Shown here: positions 26,581-36,502 of the stretch, one piece after another | Position numbering within the stretch: the stretch's first letter is position 1 | Layout: each line of letters begins with the position of its first letter | NCBI RefSeq assembly: GCF_008369935.1 | Contig: NZ_VTUZ01000006.1 | Span: forward strand, 1 to 64,000 | Origin: Paraburkholderia panacisoli | Lineage (GTDB): Bacteria > Pseudomonadota > Gammaproteobacteria > Burkholderiales > Burkholderiaceae | Direction: 5' to 3' | Length of the DNA: 64,000 nt | Translations under genes and position numbers: made by a program | The notes under the pieces: generated by a model | What the model saw: only the letters and a program-made list of their open reading frames with translations | Told to the model about the DNA's origin: nothing | Databases searched by the model: none

Positions 26581-27629
26581 TCGATGTGATACGCGCGGGT
26601 CTGCTGACCACGATTCAGGACCTCGGCCGTCACGGCCACCGGCATCTCGGTGTCGCGATGGGGGGCGCGCTCGACCGTCTGTCGCTCGAAGTCGGCAACC
26701 GGCTGGTCGGCAACCGTCCCGACGCGGCCGGTCTCGAAATTACCATCGGCCCGACCGTGCTGCGGTTTCTGCGCGCGACGCGGGTTGCCATCACCGGTAC
26801 GGAATTCGGCGCGACGCTCGACGGCAAGCCGGTCTATTCGTGGTGGAGCCTGCCCGTGCAGGCCGGCCAGGAACTGGTGCTGAACGCGGCGAAGCGCGGC
26901 ATGCGCGGCTACGTCTGCGTGGCGGGCGGCATCGACGTGCTGCCGGTGCTCGGCTCGCGCAGCACCGACCTCGCCGGCCATTTCGGCGGACTTGGCGGGC
27001 GCGCGCTGCGCGACGGCGACCGCCTGCCGGTCGGCGCGCCGCAGCAGCGCGGCCACATCGGCTTCACGCCCGAGGCGCCGGAGTTCGGCGTGAAGGCGCC
27101 CAGCTGGTGCAAGTTCGTGCTGGTTCACGAGCCGCTGCGGCGTGGCCGTCATCCGTCAGGGGTGCCGTGGGCCGTGCCGATCCGCGTGCTGCGCGGCCCG
27201 GAATATGACAGCTTCACCGACGCGGCGCACGAAGCGTTCTGGTCCGACGAATGGCTCGTCACGCCGAACAGCAACCGGATGGGTTATCGCCTGGCCGGCG
27301 CCGAACTGACGCGCACGCAGAAAACCGACCTGCTTTCGCACGCGGTGTTGCCCGGCACGATTCAGGTGCCGCCGAACGGCCAGCCGATCGTGCTGATGAG
27401 CGACGCGCAAACCACCGGCGGCTATCCGAAGATCGGCGCGGTGATCCAGGCCGATCTGTGGAAACTTGCGCAGGTGCGGCTGAACGCCTCCGTGCGCTTC
27501 ATCCCGACGACGCCGTTCGAGGCACGCCAGGCTTTGCTGGAAGAGCGCACGTATTTGCGGCAGATCGACGCCGCGATCGCGATGCATGAAGAACGCTGCG
27601 CACGCCGGCTGGCGGTCGCGGCGCTGTGA
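26577..27629 (+). CDS. pxpC: 5-oxoprolinase subunit C
   Basis: 350 residues of the KipA/AHS2 type, with [19 protein letters not shown] near the N-terminus and the SNRMGYRL and [10 protein letters not shown] motifs. It forms a complex with PxpB. The start overlaps the pxpB stop by ATGA. The next gene, pxpA, starts 20 bases after this one ends. Confidence 0.9.
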   Translation: MIDVIRAGLLTTIQDLGRHGHRHLGVAMGGALDRLSLEVGNRLVGNRPDAAGLEITIGPTVLRFLRATRVAITGTEFGATLDGKPVYSWWSLPVQAGQELVLNAAKRGMRGYVCVAGGIDVLPVLGSRSTDLAGHFGGLGGRALRDGDRLPVGAPQQRGHIGFTPEAPEFGVKAPSWCKFVLVHEPLRRGRHPSGVPWAVPIRVLRGPEYDSFTDAAHEAFWSDEWLVTPNSNRMGYRLAGAELTRTQKTDLLSHAVLPGTIQVPPNGQPIVLMSDAQTTGGYPKIGAVIQADLWKLAQVRLNASVRFIPTTPFEARQALLEERTYLRQIDAAIAMHEERCARRLAVAAL

Positions 27630-27649
27630 CACTCAGTTGGGGAACCACC

Positions 27650-28402
27650 ATGGACATTGATTTGAACGCCGATCTCGGCGAAGGCTGCGGCTCCGACGAG
27701 GCGCTGCTCGACCTCGTCAGTTCGGCGAATATCGCCTGCGGCTGGCACGCGGGCGGCCCGAATGCGATGCGCGAATGCGTGCGCTGGGCGGTGCAGAAAG
27801 GCGTGTCGATCGGCGCGCATCCGAGCTTCAACGATCCGGAGAATTTCGGCCGCAAGGAAATGGATCTGCCCGCCGGCGAGATTTACGCGGGCGTGCTGTA
27901 TCAGCTCGGCGCGCTGTCGGCGATCGCCCAGGCCGAGGGCGGGCGCATCGCACACGTCAAGCCGCACGGCGCGCTGTACAACCAGGCCGCGCGCGACGCG
28001 CAGATCGCCGACGCGATCGTGTCGGCGGTGCACGATTTCGATCCGTCGGTCGCCGTGTTCGCGCTCGCCAACAGTGGTCTCGTGACGGCGGCACGCAACG
28101 CGGGCCTGATCGCGATCGAAGAAGTGTTCGCCGACCGCGGCTATCGCGCCGACGGGTCGCTGGTGCCGCGCAAGGAGCCCGGCGCGCTGCTCGACGATGA
28201 GAACGAAGTGCTGGAGCGCACGCTCGCGATGATCCGCGAGCAGCGCGTGCAAGCCGTCGACGGCCAATGGGTGTCGTTGAACGCGCAAACCATCTGCCTG
28301 CACGGCGATGGCCCGCATGCGCTGGCGTTCGCGCGGCGCATTCGCGGCGCGCTGGATGCCGCCGGCATCGAAGTTCACGCGGCCAACGCCGCACGCGTCT
28401 GA
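27650..28402 (+). CDS. pxpA: 5-oxoprolinase subunit A (LamB/YcsF family)
   Basis: 250 residues from the ATG at 27650; the upstream in-frame ATG at 27626 is less likely. [34 protein letters not shown] and [12 protein letters not shown] are the family metal- and substrate-site motifs. It is the subunit that completes PxpABC, which recycles 5-oxoproline formed by glutamine cyclisation and the gamma-glutamyl cycle. The gene is followed by a hairpin and two membrane genes. Confidence 0.93.
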   Translation: MDIDLNADLGEGCGSDEALLDLVSSANIACGWHAGGPNAMRECVRWAVQKGVSIGAHPSFNDPENFGRKEMDLPAGEIYAGVLYQLGALSAIAQAEGGRIAHVKPHGALYNQAARDAQIADAIVSAVHDFDPSVAVFALANSGLVTAARNAGLIAIEEVFADRGYRADGSLVPRKEPGALLDDENEVLERTLAMIREQRVQAVDGQWVSLNAQTICLHGDGPHALAFARRIRGALDAAGIEVHAANAARV

Positions 28403-28702
28403 GCGCGAGCTTCGGCGGCGAGCCAGACAGCGCGAATCGACCCTTGCGACACCTCAAACGCCCCGCTTTCCAGCGGGGCGTTTGCCAGGTGCGGCACGTA
28501 TTGGACGTATTGCGGCAGCGGCGGCACCGCAGTCTCAGCAAAAAAAGCAGCCGCAGCCACAAATGCAGTTGCAGTTGCAGTTGCAGTGCGAAGCGACGCG
28601 GCCATCAAGAGCCGTGGCAACAAGACGGCGCAGGGAACACCACGCGCCGGCCCACGTCAGCCGCCACCCGCGGCGAGGTTGAAACCCTGTTTGGAGATCC
28701 TG
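28403..28702 (+). other. Intergenic region between pxpA and DUF969, with hairpin
   Basis: 300 bp without a gene. A 13-bp perfect hairpin (arms 28455-28467 and 28472-28484, core AAACGCCCCGCT, loop TTCC) follows pxpA by 52 bases; there is no T-run. Around 28565-28588 is a GTTGCA repeat, three copies in tandem. The hairpin may be a partial terminator that lowers expression of the downstream pair. Confidence 0.6.
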
Positions 28703-29437
28703 ATGCAGACAACAGTCAGTCTATGGCCGCTCATTGGCGTAGCGGTCATCATCGCCGGCTTTTTATTGCGGTTCAATCCGATGCTGATCGTGGCCGCCGC
28801 CGCGATCGTCACCGGTCTGGCCGCGCAGTTCCCGCCTGACAAGATCCTCGCGGACATCGGCACCGGCTTCATCAAGACGCGCAACATCCCGCTCATCATT
28901 CTGCTGCCGCTCGCCGTGATCGGCCTGCTCGAAAGGCATGGGCTGCGCGAGCGCGCGCAAGCGTGGATCGGCGGCATCAAGGCGGCCACTGCGGGGCGTC
29001 TGCTGATCGTTTATCTGCTGGTGCGCGAACTCACCGCCGCGGTCGGCCTGACCGGACTCGGCGGCCACCCGCAGATGGTGCGTCCGCTGATCGCGCCGAT
29101 GGCCGAAGGCGCGGCCGAAACCCGCTTCGGCAAGATCAGCGACGAGGTGCGTTTCAAATTGCGCGCGTTCGCCGCGGCGACCGACAACGTGGGCCTCTTC
29201 TTCGGCGAGGACATCTTTGTTGCGTTCGGCGCGATCGTGCTGATGACGACCTTCCTGAAGGAAGCGGGTATCGTCGTCGAGCCGATTCACGTGGCGGTGT
29301 GGGGCATTCCGACCGCGATCTGCGCGTTCATCGTGCACGGCTTCCGGCTGTATCTGCTCGACCGCCGGCTCGACCGCGAACTGCGCGGCAACGCCACCGC
29401 GTCGCCGGTGCGCTCCGCCGCGGGAGACAAAGCATGA
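28703..29437 (+). CDS. DUF969 membrane protein
   Basis: 244 residues from the ATG at 28703, with GGAGAT 9 bases upstream. About five membrane helices, including WPLIGVAVIIAGFLLRF and NIPLIILLPLAVIGLLE. It also has RELTAAVGLTGLGGHPQMVRP, a DUF969 segment. DUF969 and DUF979 proteins occur as a pair and are thought to be transport subunits; here they follow the 5-oxoprolinase genes, so uptake of 5-oxoproline or pyroglutamyl compounds is a reasonable inference. Confidence 0.85.
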   Translation: MQTTVSLWPLIGVAVIIAGFLLRFNPMLIVAAAAIVTGLAAQFPPDKILADIGTGFIKTRNIPLIILLPLAVIGLLERHGLRERAQAWIGGIKAATAGRLLIVYLLVRELTAAVGLTGLGGHPQMVRPLIAPMAEGAAETRFGKISDEVRFKLRAFAAATDNVGLFFGEDIFVAFGAIVLMTTFLKEAGIVVEPIHVAVWGIPTAICAFIVHGFRLYLLDRRLDRELRGNATASPVRSAAGDKA

Positions 29438-30390
29438 CGTTCACCATCACCTATCTGTTCTGGCTGTTAGGCGTGGTGCTGCTGGTCGTTGGCGGCATGA
29501 TCGTGACGGACAAAGCGCACCCGCGCCGCTTTACCACAGGCGGCTTCTGGATTCTCTACGCGCTGATCTTCCTGATCGGCGACAAACTGCCGCCGGCCGT
29601 GGTCGGCGTCGCGGTGATCGTGATGGCGCTGATGGCGGGCTTTGGCGGCGTCACGGCGGCCAAGCCGAAAACGCTGTCGCTCGAAGCGCGCAAGGCGAGC
29701 GCGGCGCGCCTGGGCAACAAGCTGTTCGTGCCCGCGCTGACCATTCCGGTCATCACCGTGATCATCACGCTGTCGGCGAGCCACCTGGTATTCGGCGGCA
29801 TGCCGCTGATCGAGAAGGCCAACGTCACGCTGATCGGCTTCGGTATCGGCTGTGTGATCGCGCTCGCGGTGGCCTGCGTGATGACGCGCGACACCGTCGG
29901 CCAGTCGATGAAGGAAGCGCGCCGGCTGGTCGATGCGCTGTCGTGGGCGGCGGTGCTGCCTCAGATGCTCGGCATGCTCGGCCTCGTGTTTTCCGACGCG
30001 GGCGTCGGCAAGGCGGTCGCGCACGTCACCACGTCCTACATCAGCCTGGACTACCGCTTCGTCGCGGTGGCCGTGTACTGCATCGGCATGGCGCTCTTCA
30101 CGATGGTGATGGGCAACGGCTTCGCCGCGTTCCCGGTGATGACGGGCGGCGTCGGCGTGCCGATCCTGGTGGGCGTGTTTCACGGCAACCCGGCGGTGAT
30201 GGTCGCGATCGGCATGTTCTCCGGCTACTGCGGCACGTTGATGACGCCGATGGCCGCGAACTTCAACATGGTGCCGGCCGCGCTGCTGGAACTGCCGGAT
30301 AAGAATGCGGTGATCAAAGTGCAGATTCCCACCGCGCTGACATTGCTGGTCATCAACATCTTCCTGTTGAATTTCCTGATGTTCCTGTAG
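29434..30390 (+). CDS. DUF979 membrane protein
   Basis: 318 residues from the ATG at 29434, which overlaps the DUF969 stop as ATGA. GGAGACAA lies about 7 bases upstream. Around nine membrane helices, including the VMGNGFAAFPVMTGGVGVP and GYCGTLMTPMAANFNMVP motifs. It is probably the second subunit of the transporter. Many genomes have a pyroglutamyl peptidase gene after this pair; here the next gene is unrelated. Confidence 0.86.
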   Translation: MTFTITYLFWLLGVVLLVVGGMIVTDKAHPRRFTTGGFWILYALIFLIGDKLPPAVVGVAVIVMALMAGFGGVTAAKPKTLSLEARKASAARLGNKLFVPALTIPVITVIITLSASHLVFGGMPLIEKANVTLIGFGIGCVIALAVACVMTRDTVGQSMKEARRLVDALSWAAVLPQMLGMLGLVFSDAGVGKAVAHVTTSYISLDYRFVAVAVYCIGMALFTMVMGNGFAAFPVMTGGVGVPILVGVFHGNPAVMVAIGMFSGYCGTLMTPMAANFNMVPAALLELPDKNAVIKVQIPTALTLLVINIFLLNFLMFL

Positions 30391-30417
30391 GGCGCCTGCC
30401 TTTCTTGCTGGCCTCGT

Positions 30418-30452
30418 CCGATGCATCGCAGCTTGCTGCCGCGATGCATCGG
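30418..30452. repeat. Inverted repeat downstream of DUF979
   Basis: A 12-bp perfect stem (CCGATGCATCGC/GCGATGCATCGG) with an 11-nt loop, 28 bases after the stop. It lacks a T-run, so it is a possible terminator or mRNA 3' stabiliser. Confidence 0.5.
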
Positions 30453-30603
30453 TGCAGCAAATCCATCGCGCATCGCGCGCGTGTATGAATTAGGAAGCGT
30501 CCGATCGTCGCGGCAAGGGGCGGCCAATAAAATCGCCGACGGTCTCCCCATCACCCGCGCCGGCTCGCGCAGTCGCGCTGCTCGCGCTTCCTAGCAGGTG
30601 TCA

Positions 30604-32406
30604 ATGGAACATCCATCCCGCCGCGCCGGCAACCGCGCCGCGCGGCCACCCGCCGCCGCCCACGTGAACTCGCTGATCGACGCCGCGCTCGCCGTGCACG
30701 AGGCCGGCCAGTTCGACGCCGCCGAACCCCTCTATCGTCAAGCCCTCACCCTCGACCCCACGCATACGAGGGCGCTGCATTACTTCGGCGTGTTGCACTA
30801 TCAACGCGGCCAGCACGACGCCGCCGAGACTCTGATGAGCCGCGCGCTCAAACTCGACCGCCGCGATGCAGCCTGCTGGAGCAACCGTGGCCTCGTGGCC
30901 GCCGCGCTCGGCCGTCTGGACGAAGCGATGATCTGCTACGACCAGGCATTGCAGCTTCAGCCGGATTTCGCCGACGCGCGCAACAACTTCGGCGTCGCGC
31001 TCCAGGCGCAAGGCTCGCTGAACGAAGCCCTCGAACAATACCGGCTCGCGCTCGCGGCGAACCCCACGATGGCCGATGCGCATCTGAACATGGGCACGGT
31101 GCTGAGCCGGCTTGGCCGTTTCGAGGAAGCGCTGGCGTGCTACCGCGATCTGCTCGCGTTCGACCCGAACTCGGCGGAAGCGCACTTCAACGCGGGCAAT
31201 GCGCAGCGCGCGCAAGGCCAGCACGACGCGGCTATCGCGAGTTTCGAGCGGGCGCTCGCGCTGCGCCCGGATTACGTGGAAGCGCACGTCAATCTGGGCA
31301 GCCTGATCGGCCGTCTCGGCGACTACGCGGGCGCGGAAGCGCATTACCGGCGCGCGGTTGCGCTCAAGCCGACGCCGACCCACCTCGTGTGCCTGGGCGG
31401 GTCGCTCGCCGCGCAAGATCGGCTCGACGAAGAGGAAGGCTTCTATCGCGAGGCGCTCGCGCTCGATCCGCATTACGCGGACGCGCATCAGAATCTGGCG
31501 TGGCTGCTGCTCAAGCGCGGCGATTACAAGCAGGGCTGGGCCGAGTTCGCGCTGCGCTGGCGCAAGCAGGACTACGACGCGCTCGCGGTGCCGGGCGTCG
31601 CCGAATGGCACGGCGAGCCGCTCGACGGGCGTCGTCTGCTGGTGGTCGGCGAGCAGGGTTTCGGCGACCACTTCCAGTTCCTGCGCTTTGCGCGCGTGCT
31701 GCAAGAGCGCGGCGCGACGGTCGACCTGTGCGTGCGCGAGCCGCTGCCGCCGCTGGTCGAACGCATACCGGGCGTGAATCGCGCGTTTAGCGGCAAGCCC
31801 GGCCGTGACTATGATTTCTGGGTGCCGATGATGAGCGTGCCCTCCTGTGTCGGCACCGAGCTGTCCAGCATTCCGGCCGGACTGCCGTACCTGTTCGCCG
31901 ACAAGACGAAGCTCAAGACATGGCGCAAACGGGTGAGTCCGGTCGACAAAACGAAGCGCAGAGTGGGCCTCGTATGGGCCGGCAGTCCCACGTTCGGCAA
32001 CGACCGCTACCGGTCAATGAAGCTCACCGACCTGAACCCGTTGAGCGAGTTGAAGAACATCGCGTGGTACGCGCTGCAGAAAGGCCCGGCGCATGCGCAA
32101 CTGGCCGACGCGCCACAAGCGTTCCGTGCGCGCGATTTCACCGCTCATCTGACCAGCTTCGAAGAAACCGCCGCGCTGATCATGCAGCTCGATCTGGTGA
32201 TCGCCGTGGACACCGGCGTCGCGCATCTGGCGGCCGCGTTGGGCAAGCCGGTGTGGCTGCTGCTGCCGGCCAATTCGGATTGGCGCTGGCTGCAAGCACG
32301 CAGCGACTCGCCGTGGTATCCGGGGATGAGACTATTCCGGCAAACGACGGCTGGAGACTGGCGCACGGTGGTGGCGCAGGTGGCCGAGGCTCTGAGGGCG
32401 CAGTAA
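30604..32406 (+). CDS. TPR-repeat protein with heptosyltransferase-like C-terminal domain
   Basis: 600 residues from the ATG at 30604; a GTG at 30598 is an alternative. Residues ~20-320 hold about nine TPR units (for example MTLDPTHTRALHYFGVLH-like, and LRPDYVEAHVNLGSLIGRLG). The C-terminal 250 residues resemble a GT-B glycosyltransferase of the GT9/GT41 type (LVVGEQGFGDHFQFLRFA, VGLVWAGSPTF, VIAVDTGVAHLAAALGKPV). Such TPR-GT proteins often modify polysaccharides or flagellin. The substrate is unknown. It converges on the TraB gene with only 2 bp between stop codons. Confidence 0.82.
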   Translation: MEHPSRRAGNRAARPPAAAHVNSLIDAALAVHEAGQFDAAEPLYRQALTLDPTHTRALHYFGVLHYQRGQHDAAETLMSRALKLDRRDAACWSNRGLVAAALGRLDEAMICYDQALQLQPDFADARNNFGVALQAQGSLNEALEQYRLALAANPTMADAHLNMGTVLSRLGRFEEALACYRDLLAFDPNSAEAHFNAGNAQRAQGQHDAAIASFERALALRPDYVEAHVNLGSLIGRLGDYAGAEAHYRRAVALKPTPTHLVCLGGSLAAQDRLDEEEGFYREALALDPHYADAHQNLAWLLLKRGDYKQGWAEFALRWRKQDYDALAVPGVAEWHGEPLDGRRLLVVGEQGFGDHFQFLRFARVLQERGATVDLCVREPLPPLVERIPGVNRAFSGKPGRDYDFWVPMMSVPSCVGTELSSIPAGLPYLFADKTKLKTWRKRVSPVDKTKRRVGLVWAGSPTFGNDRYRSMKLTDLNPLSELKNIAWYALQKGPAHAQLADAPQAFRARDFTAHLTSFEETAALIMQLDLVIAVDTGVAHLAAALGKPVWLLLPANSDWRWLQARSDSPWYPGMRLFRQTTAGDWRTVVAQVAEALRAQ

Positions 32407-32408
32407 GC

Positions 32409-33560
32409 TCACCCCGCCTCGACCACGAACCCGCGCTGCCGCAAAAGCTGCAGCACGCCTTTCGGTCCGCCCAGATGCAACGCCCCGATCGCGACGAACA
32501 CCGGCTTGTTCGGCGCGGCGATCTGCAGCATCCGCGACACGAAGCGCCGGTTGCGCTCGTAGACGATCTTGTTGTCGATCGAATCCGACACGCGCTTGTC
32601 GCGCGCCAGATTTTCGGACTTCGCGGCCTGCCACGCGGCGATCGCATCGGCATCGCCGACCCGCCACAGGCGATGCAGCGCACGCACGTCGGCAACGTTC
32701 TGCGCGGCTGTCTGCACCAGGTCCTGCGCCAGCATTTCGCGCTGCTGCGCGAGCGAGAGCCCCGTGAACGCGTGCATCTGTTGCGGCAACGTTTCAAGAC
32801 CGACGATCTTGCCGCGCGTCTTCAGATATACGTTCTGCAATTGCGCTTCGGTGCCGTACTCGGTCTGTAGACCGGCGCTCAGCGAATCGTAGGTTTCGAC
32901 CACCAGCGACGCCAGCCACGGCCGCATTTTCTTGATGGCATCGAGGGCGGCGAGGTTGCCTCGCAGACGCATGGCCAGCTTGTGCCACAACGGCTCGGGC
33001 AGCAAACCGGGCAGACAGTCGCGCCGGCACACGCCGTACTTCGACACGTCGTCTTGCGAGACCAGCAGTTCGTCGGGGGAAAGTTCGAGCGCCAGCGTCG
33101 GCGACGCGGCGAGAGCAGCGAGGATCGGCGCGCGGAACGGCTGTCCGGCGGGATAGTCGACGGGATCGCCGACATGCAGCGTGCCCAGCACGTAAATGGT
33201 GGTGGTGCCGCGTGTCGCGACATAGAACGGCATGCGCGCCGGTTGCGCGCGCACCGGACCGCTCGCGGTGGTGCCGGGTGGCGCGGATGCTGGATCGAAG
33301 CCCGGCGGGTTCGCGCGCGGCGGGGCCGGCACGCCGGGCACCGGCACCACCGGGCGACCCGCCTGGGCGGGCGCATTGGCCGCCGCACCCGCCGCGCGCG
33401 CGACGCCGAGCGGTCCTGTGCCCAGATAAAGCGCACAACATACGCCGAGCAGCGCGGCACCGTTCAGTGCACGCGCTCTCCAGCGCCGCGCGAAAGCTGC
33501 AGCGCGGCCGCCATCACGCAAGCGGCGCGCAATACGACGCGCCGCCGCCACATCAGGCAT
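32409..33560 (-). CDS. TraB/GumN family protein
   Basis: 383 residues from the ATG at 33560. An Arg-rich N-terminal stretch and a hydrophobic segment (GAALLGVCCALYLG) precede a Pro/Ala linker. The TraB domain shows YVLGTLHVGDP, SLSAGLQTEYGTEAQL and VFVAIGALHLGGPKGVLQLL. The His and Asp residues could bind metal. Its function is not established; the related Gumn and TraB proteins are putative proteases. Its first 8 bases overlap the end of the dppF gene, so it may be a sixth gene of the dpp operon. Confidence 0.78.
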   Translation of the reverse strand: MPDVAAARRIARRLRDGGRAAAFARRWRARALNGAALLGVCCALYLGTGPLGVARAAGAAANAPAQAGRPVVPVPGVPAPPRANPPGFDPASAPPGTTASGPVRAQPARMPFYVATRGTTTIYVLGTLHVGDPVDYPAGQPFRAPILAALAASPTLALELSPDELLVSQDDVSKYGVCRRDCLPGLLPEPLWHKLAMRLRGNLAALDAIKKMRPWLASLVVETYDSLSAGLQTEYGTEAQLQNVYLKTRGKIVGLETLPQQMHAFTGLSLAQQREMLAQDLVQTAAQNVADVRALHRLWRVGDADAIAAWQAAKSENLARDKRVSDSIDNKIVYERNRRFVSRMLQIAAPNKPVFVAIGALHLGGPKGVLQLLRQRGFVVEAG

Positions 33561-34572
33561 CCATGTCCCCCACCTCCTCGGCGCGGTGACACGATACCTG
33601 ACGGCCATCCACTTCACGCAGCTTCGGTTCTTCACTGCGGCAGCGGTCGATCGCATACGGGCAGCGCTGATGAAACGTGCAACCCGAAGGCGGATGCAAT
33701 GGCGACGGCATTTCACCTTGCAGCTTGATCTTGATGCTTCGATCTGCTTCGAAGATCGAAGGCGTCGCCGACATCAGCGCGCGCGTGTACGGATGCCTCG
33801 GCTTCGAGAAGATCCGCTTCTTGTCGCCAAGCTCCGCCACGCCGCCAAAATACATCACCATCACATCGTCAGCGATATGTTCGACCACCGACAGGTTGTG
33901 CGAGATGAACACGTAGCTCGTCCTGAACTCTTCCTGCAGATCCATGAACAGATTCAGAATCTGCGCCTGGATCGACACGTCGAGCGCCGACACGGGTTCG
34001 TCGGCGACCACGATCTGCGGGTCGAGGATCATCGCGCGCGCGATCGCCACGCGCTGCCGCTGGCCGCCGGAGAACATATGCGGATAGCGCTTCGCATGCT
34101 CGGGACGCAGGCCGACGGTGCGCATCATCTGCGCGATCCGTTCGGTGCGCTCGACGGCATTGAGCTGCGTGTTGATCGCGAGCGGCTCACCGAGCGTCTG
34201 CTCGACGGTCTTGCGCGGATTCAGCGACGCAAACGGGTTCTGGAACACCATCTGCACGCGCCGCCTCAGCGCCGCGATCTTCGCGTGATCGGCACCGGCC
34301 ACGTCTTCACCGTCGATCAGCAAACGGCCCGCGCTGGGCGTCTCGATCATGGTCAACTGACGCGCGAGCGTGGACTTGCCGCAGCCGGATTCGCCGACCA
34401 CCGCCAGCGTCTTGCCGCGCTCCAGTGAGAACGACACGCCGTTGAGCGCCTTCACGGTGCCGGACGCGAACATGCCCCGCTTGACCGTGTAGTAACGCGC
34501 GAGATTATCGGCGACAAGCACGTGATCGCCCGAATGGTGCGGGTGGCGCCGCGTTTCGTGGACTGCGTTCAT
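33553..34572 (-). CDS. dppF: Dipeptide ABC transporter ATP-binding protein
   Basis: 339 residues from the ATG at 34572; a longer frame from 34734 overlaps dppD and is not used. Walker [11 protein letters not shown], signature [15 protein letters not shown], Walker [18 protein letters not shown]. The C-terminal oligopeptide-transporter module has the Cys-rich [13 protein letters not shown], typical of OppF/DppF. It energises import with DppD through DppB and DppC. It overlaps dppD by ATGA and the TraB gene by 8 bases. Confidence 0.92.
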   Translation of the reverse strand: MNAVHETRRHPHHSGDHVLVADNLARYYTVKRGMFASGTVKALNGVSFSLERGKTLAVVGESGCGKSTLARQLTMIETPSAGRLLIDGEDVAGADHAKIAALRRRVQMVFQNPFASLNPRKTVEQTLGEPLAINTQLNAVERTERIAQMMRTVGLRPEHAKRYPHMFSGGQRQRVAIARAMILDPQIVVADEPVSALDVSIQAQILNLFMDLQEEFRTSYVFISHNLSVVEHIADDVMVMYFGGVAELGDKKRIFSKPRHPYTRALMSATPSIFEADRSIKIKLQGEMPSPLHPPSGCTFHQRCPYAIDRCRSEEPKLREVDGRQVSCHRAEEVGDMDA

Positions 34573-35576
34573 CGTGCGCCTCCGTGGGTGTGAACGTTGG
34601 CGTCGCCGCTCAGGTTCAGGGGTTTGATGCAGCGCACGCGCGCCACTTCCGCGTGGCCTTGCATCGGCGCGAGCGCGGGCCGCGCCTTCAGGCAATCGTC
34701 GACCACGTACTTGCAGCGCGGTGCGAACAGACACCCCTTGGGCCGGTCGTCGCGCCCCGGCACCATGCCCGGCAATGCGGCGAGCCGCACTGCGCCCACG
34801 TTATGTTCGGGAATTGCCGCCAACAACGCTTCCGTGTACGGATGATGGGGGGCCGCGAAGATGTCCGGCACCTTGTTGGTCTCGATCACTTCGCCAGCGT
34901 ACATGACCGCGACGCGCTGCGCGACCTCGGACACCACCGCGAGATCGTGCGAGATCAGCACGAGCGCCATCCCGCGTTCCTTCTGCAGCTTGATCAGCAG
35001 TTCCATGATCTGCGCCTGGATCGTCACGTCGAGTGCGGTGGTCGGCTCGTCGGCGATCAGCAGCTTCGGGTTGCAGGCAATCGCCATCGCGATCATCACG
35101 CGCTGGTTCATGCCGCCCGACATCTGATGCGGAAACGAGCCGATGCGGCCTTTGGGGTCGGGAATGCCGACCTGGTCGAGCAGTTCGAGCGCGCGTTTGT
35201 CGAGCGCGCCGCCGCGCAGGCCCTCGTGCAGCTTCAGCACTTCCTTGATCTGATAGCCGACCGTGTAGCTCGGGTTCAGACTGGTGAGCGCGTCCTGGAA
35301 CACCATTGCGACGTCTTTGCCAATGATCTTGCGGCGCTCTTTCGCCGACGCTTTCAGCAGGCTCTTGCCGTTGAAGGTGATCTCGTCGGCCGTGACTTTG
35401 CCGGGCGCGTCGATCAGGCCCATCAGCGCCATCATCGTCACGCTCTTGCCCGAGCCCGATTCGCCGACCACGCCGACGACTTCGCCCGGTGCGACGTCCA
35501 GATTGATTCGATCCACAGCGGGCAAGCCGGCGAAGTTCACCGCCAGATTGCGGATGGTCAATAGGTTATTGCTCAT
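34569..35576 (-). CDS. dppD: Dipeptide ABC transporter ATP-binding protein
   Basis: 335 residues. Walker [12 protein letters not shown], signature [15 protein letters not shown], Walker [16 protein letters not shown]. The Cys-containing C-terminal segment [16 protein letters not shown] is typical of the OppD/DppD branch. It is the partner of DppF. It starts 1 base after dppC ends. Confidence 0.93.
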   Translation of the reverse strand: MSNNLLTIRNLAVNFAGLPAVDRINLDVAPGEVVGVVGESGSGKSVTMMALMGLIDAPGKVTADEITFNGKSLLKASAKERRKIIGKDVAMVFQDALTSLNPSYTVGYQIKEVLKLHEGLRGGALDKRALELLDQVGIPDPKGRIGSFPHQMSGGMNQRVMIAMAIACNPKLLIADEPTTALDVTIQAQIMELLIKLQKERGMALVLISHDLAVVSEVAQRVAVMYAGEVIETNKVPDIFAAPHHPYTEALLAAIPEHNVGAVRLAALPGMVPGRDDRPKGCLFAPRCKYVVDDCLKARPALAPMQGHAEVARVRCIKPLNLSGDANVHTHGGAR

Positions 35577-35577
35577 G

Positions 35578-36495
35578 TCAGGCCATCCGTTTCAGTTTGG
35601 GATCGAGCGCGTCGCGCAGCCCGTCGCCGAGCAGGTTGATCGCGAGCACCGAGATCAGGATGGAAAAACCCGGCATGGTGACGATCCACCAGGCGCTGTC
35701 GATGTAATCGCGCGCCGAGGCCAGCATCGCGCCCCACTCCGCCGACGGCGGTTGCACGCCGAGGCCGAGAAAGCCGAGCGCGGCGGCGTCGAGAATCGCC
35801 GACGAGAAACCCAGCGTAGCCTGCACGATCAGCGGTGCGGTGCAGTTCGGCAGCACTTGCGAGAACATCAGGCGCAAGGTGCCGGCGCCCGCCACGCGCG
35901 AAGCGGTCACGTATTCCTTTTGCAACTCGCCTTGTGCCGACGCGCGCGTCAAACGCACATAGCCGGGCAGCGCGACGATCGCGATCGCCAGCATCGTGTT
36001 GACGAGACCGGGGCCGATGATCGCAACCACCGCGACCGCGAGCAGCAGCGACGGCAGCGCGAGCAGCACGTCCATGATGCGCATGATCGGCGTGTCGGCC
36101 CACTTCTCGAAGAACGCCGCGATCAGCCCGAGCACGATGCCCGGAATCAGCGCGAGCACGACCGACACGAAGCCGATCCAGAACGACAGCCGCGCGCCGT
36201 ACATCAGGCGCGAGAGGATGTCGCGGCCCGCTTCGTCGGTGCCGAGAATGAACTTCCAGTTGCCGCCGTCGAGCCATGCGGGCGGAATCTTCACGGAGTC
36301 GCGATATTGCTCGATCGGGCTGTGCGGCGCGATCAGCGGCGCGAAGATCGCGACGAAGATCAGCACGAGCACGATGATGCCGGCGCCGACCGCGCCACGG
36401 TTACGCGAGAAATTCGCCCAGAATTCGCGGGCGGCGATGGCGCGGCCGCTGGGAGGCGTGACCGCTTGGGGGACTGTATTTTGAATGTCTGCCAT
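35578..36495 (-). CDS. dppC: Dipeptide ABC transporter permease
   Basis: 305 residues. An N-terminal helix, then five membrane helices in the BPD_transp_1 domain. The EAA motif [19 protein letters not shown] (variant of GASxxRIIxxHxLPN) contacts the ATPase. The N-terminus is longer than usual by ~20 residues. It lies 7 bp downstream of dppB. Confidence 0.93.
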   Translation of the reverse strand: MADIQNTVPQAVTPPSGRAIAAREFWANFSRNRGAVGAGIIVLVLIFVAIFAPLIAPHSPIEQYRDSVKIPPAWLDGGNWKFILGTDEAGRDILSRLMYGARLSFWIGFVSVVLALIPGIVLGLIAAFFEKWADTPIMRIMDVLLALPSLLLAVAVVAIIGPGLVNTMLAIAIVALPGYVRLTRASAQGELQKEYVTASRVAGAGTLRLMFSQVLPNCTAPLIVQATLGFSSAILDAAALGFLGLGVQPPSAEWGAMLASARDYIDSAWWIVTMPGFSILISVLAINLLGDGLRDALDPKLKRMA

Positions 36496-36502
36496 TTTGG
36501 TG

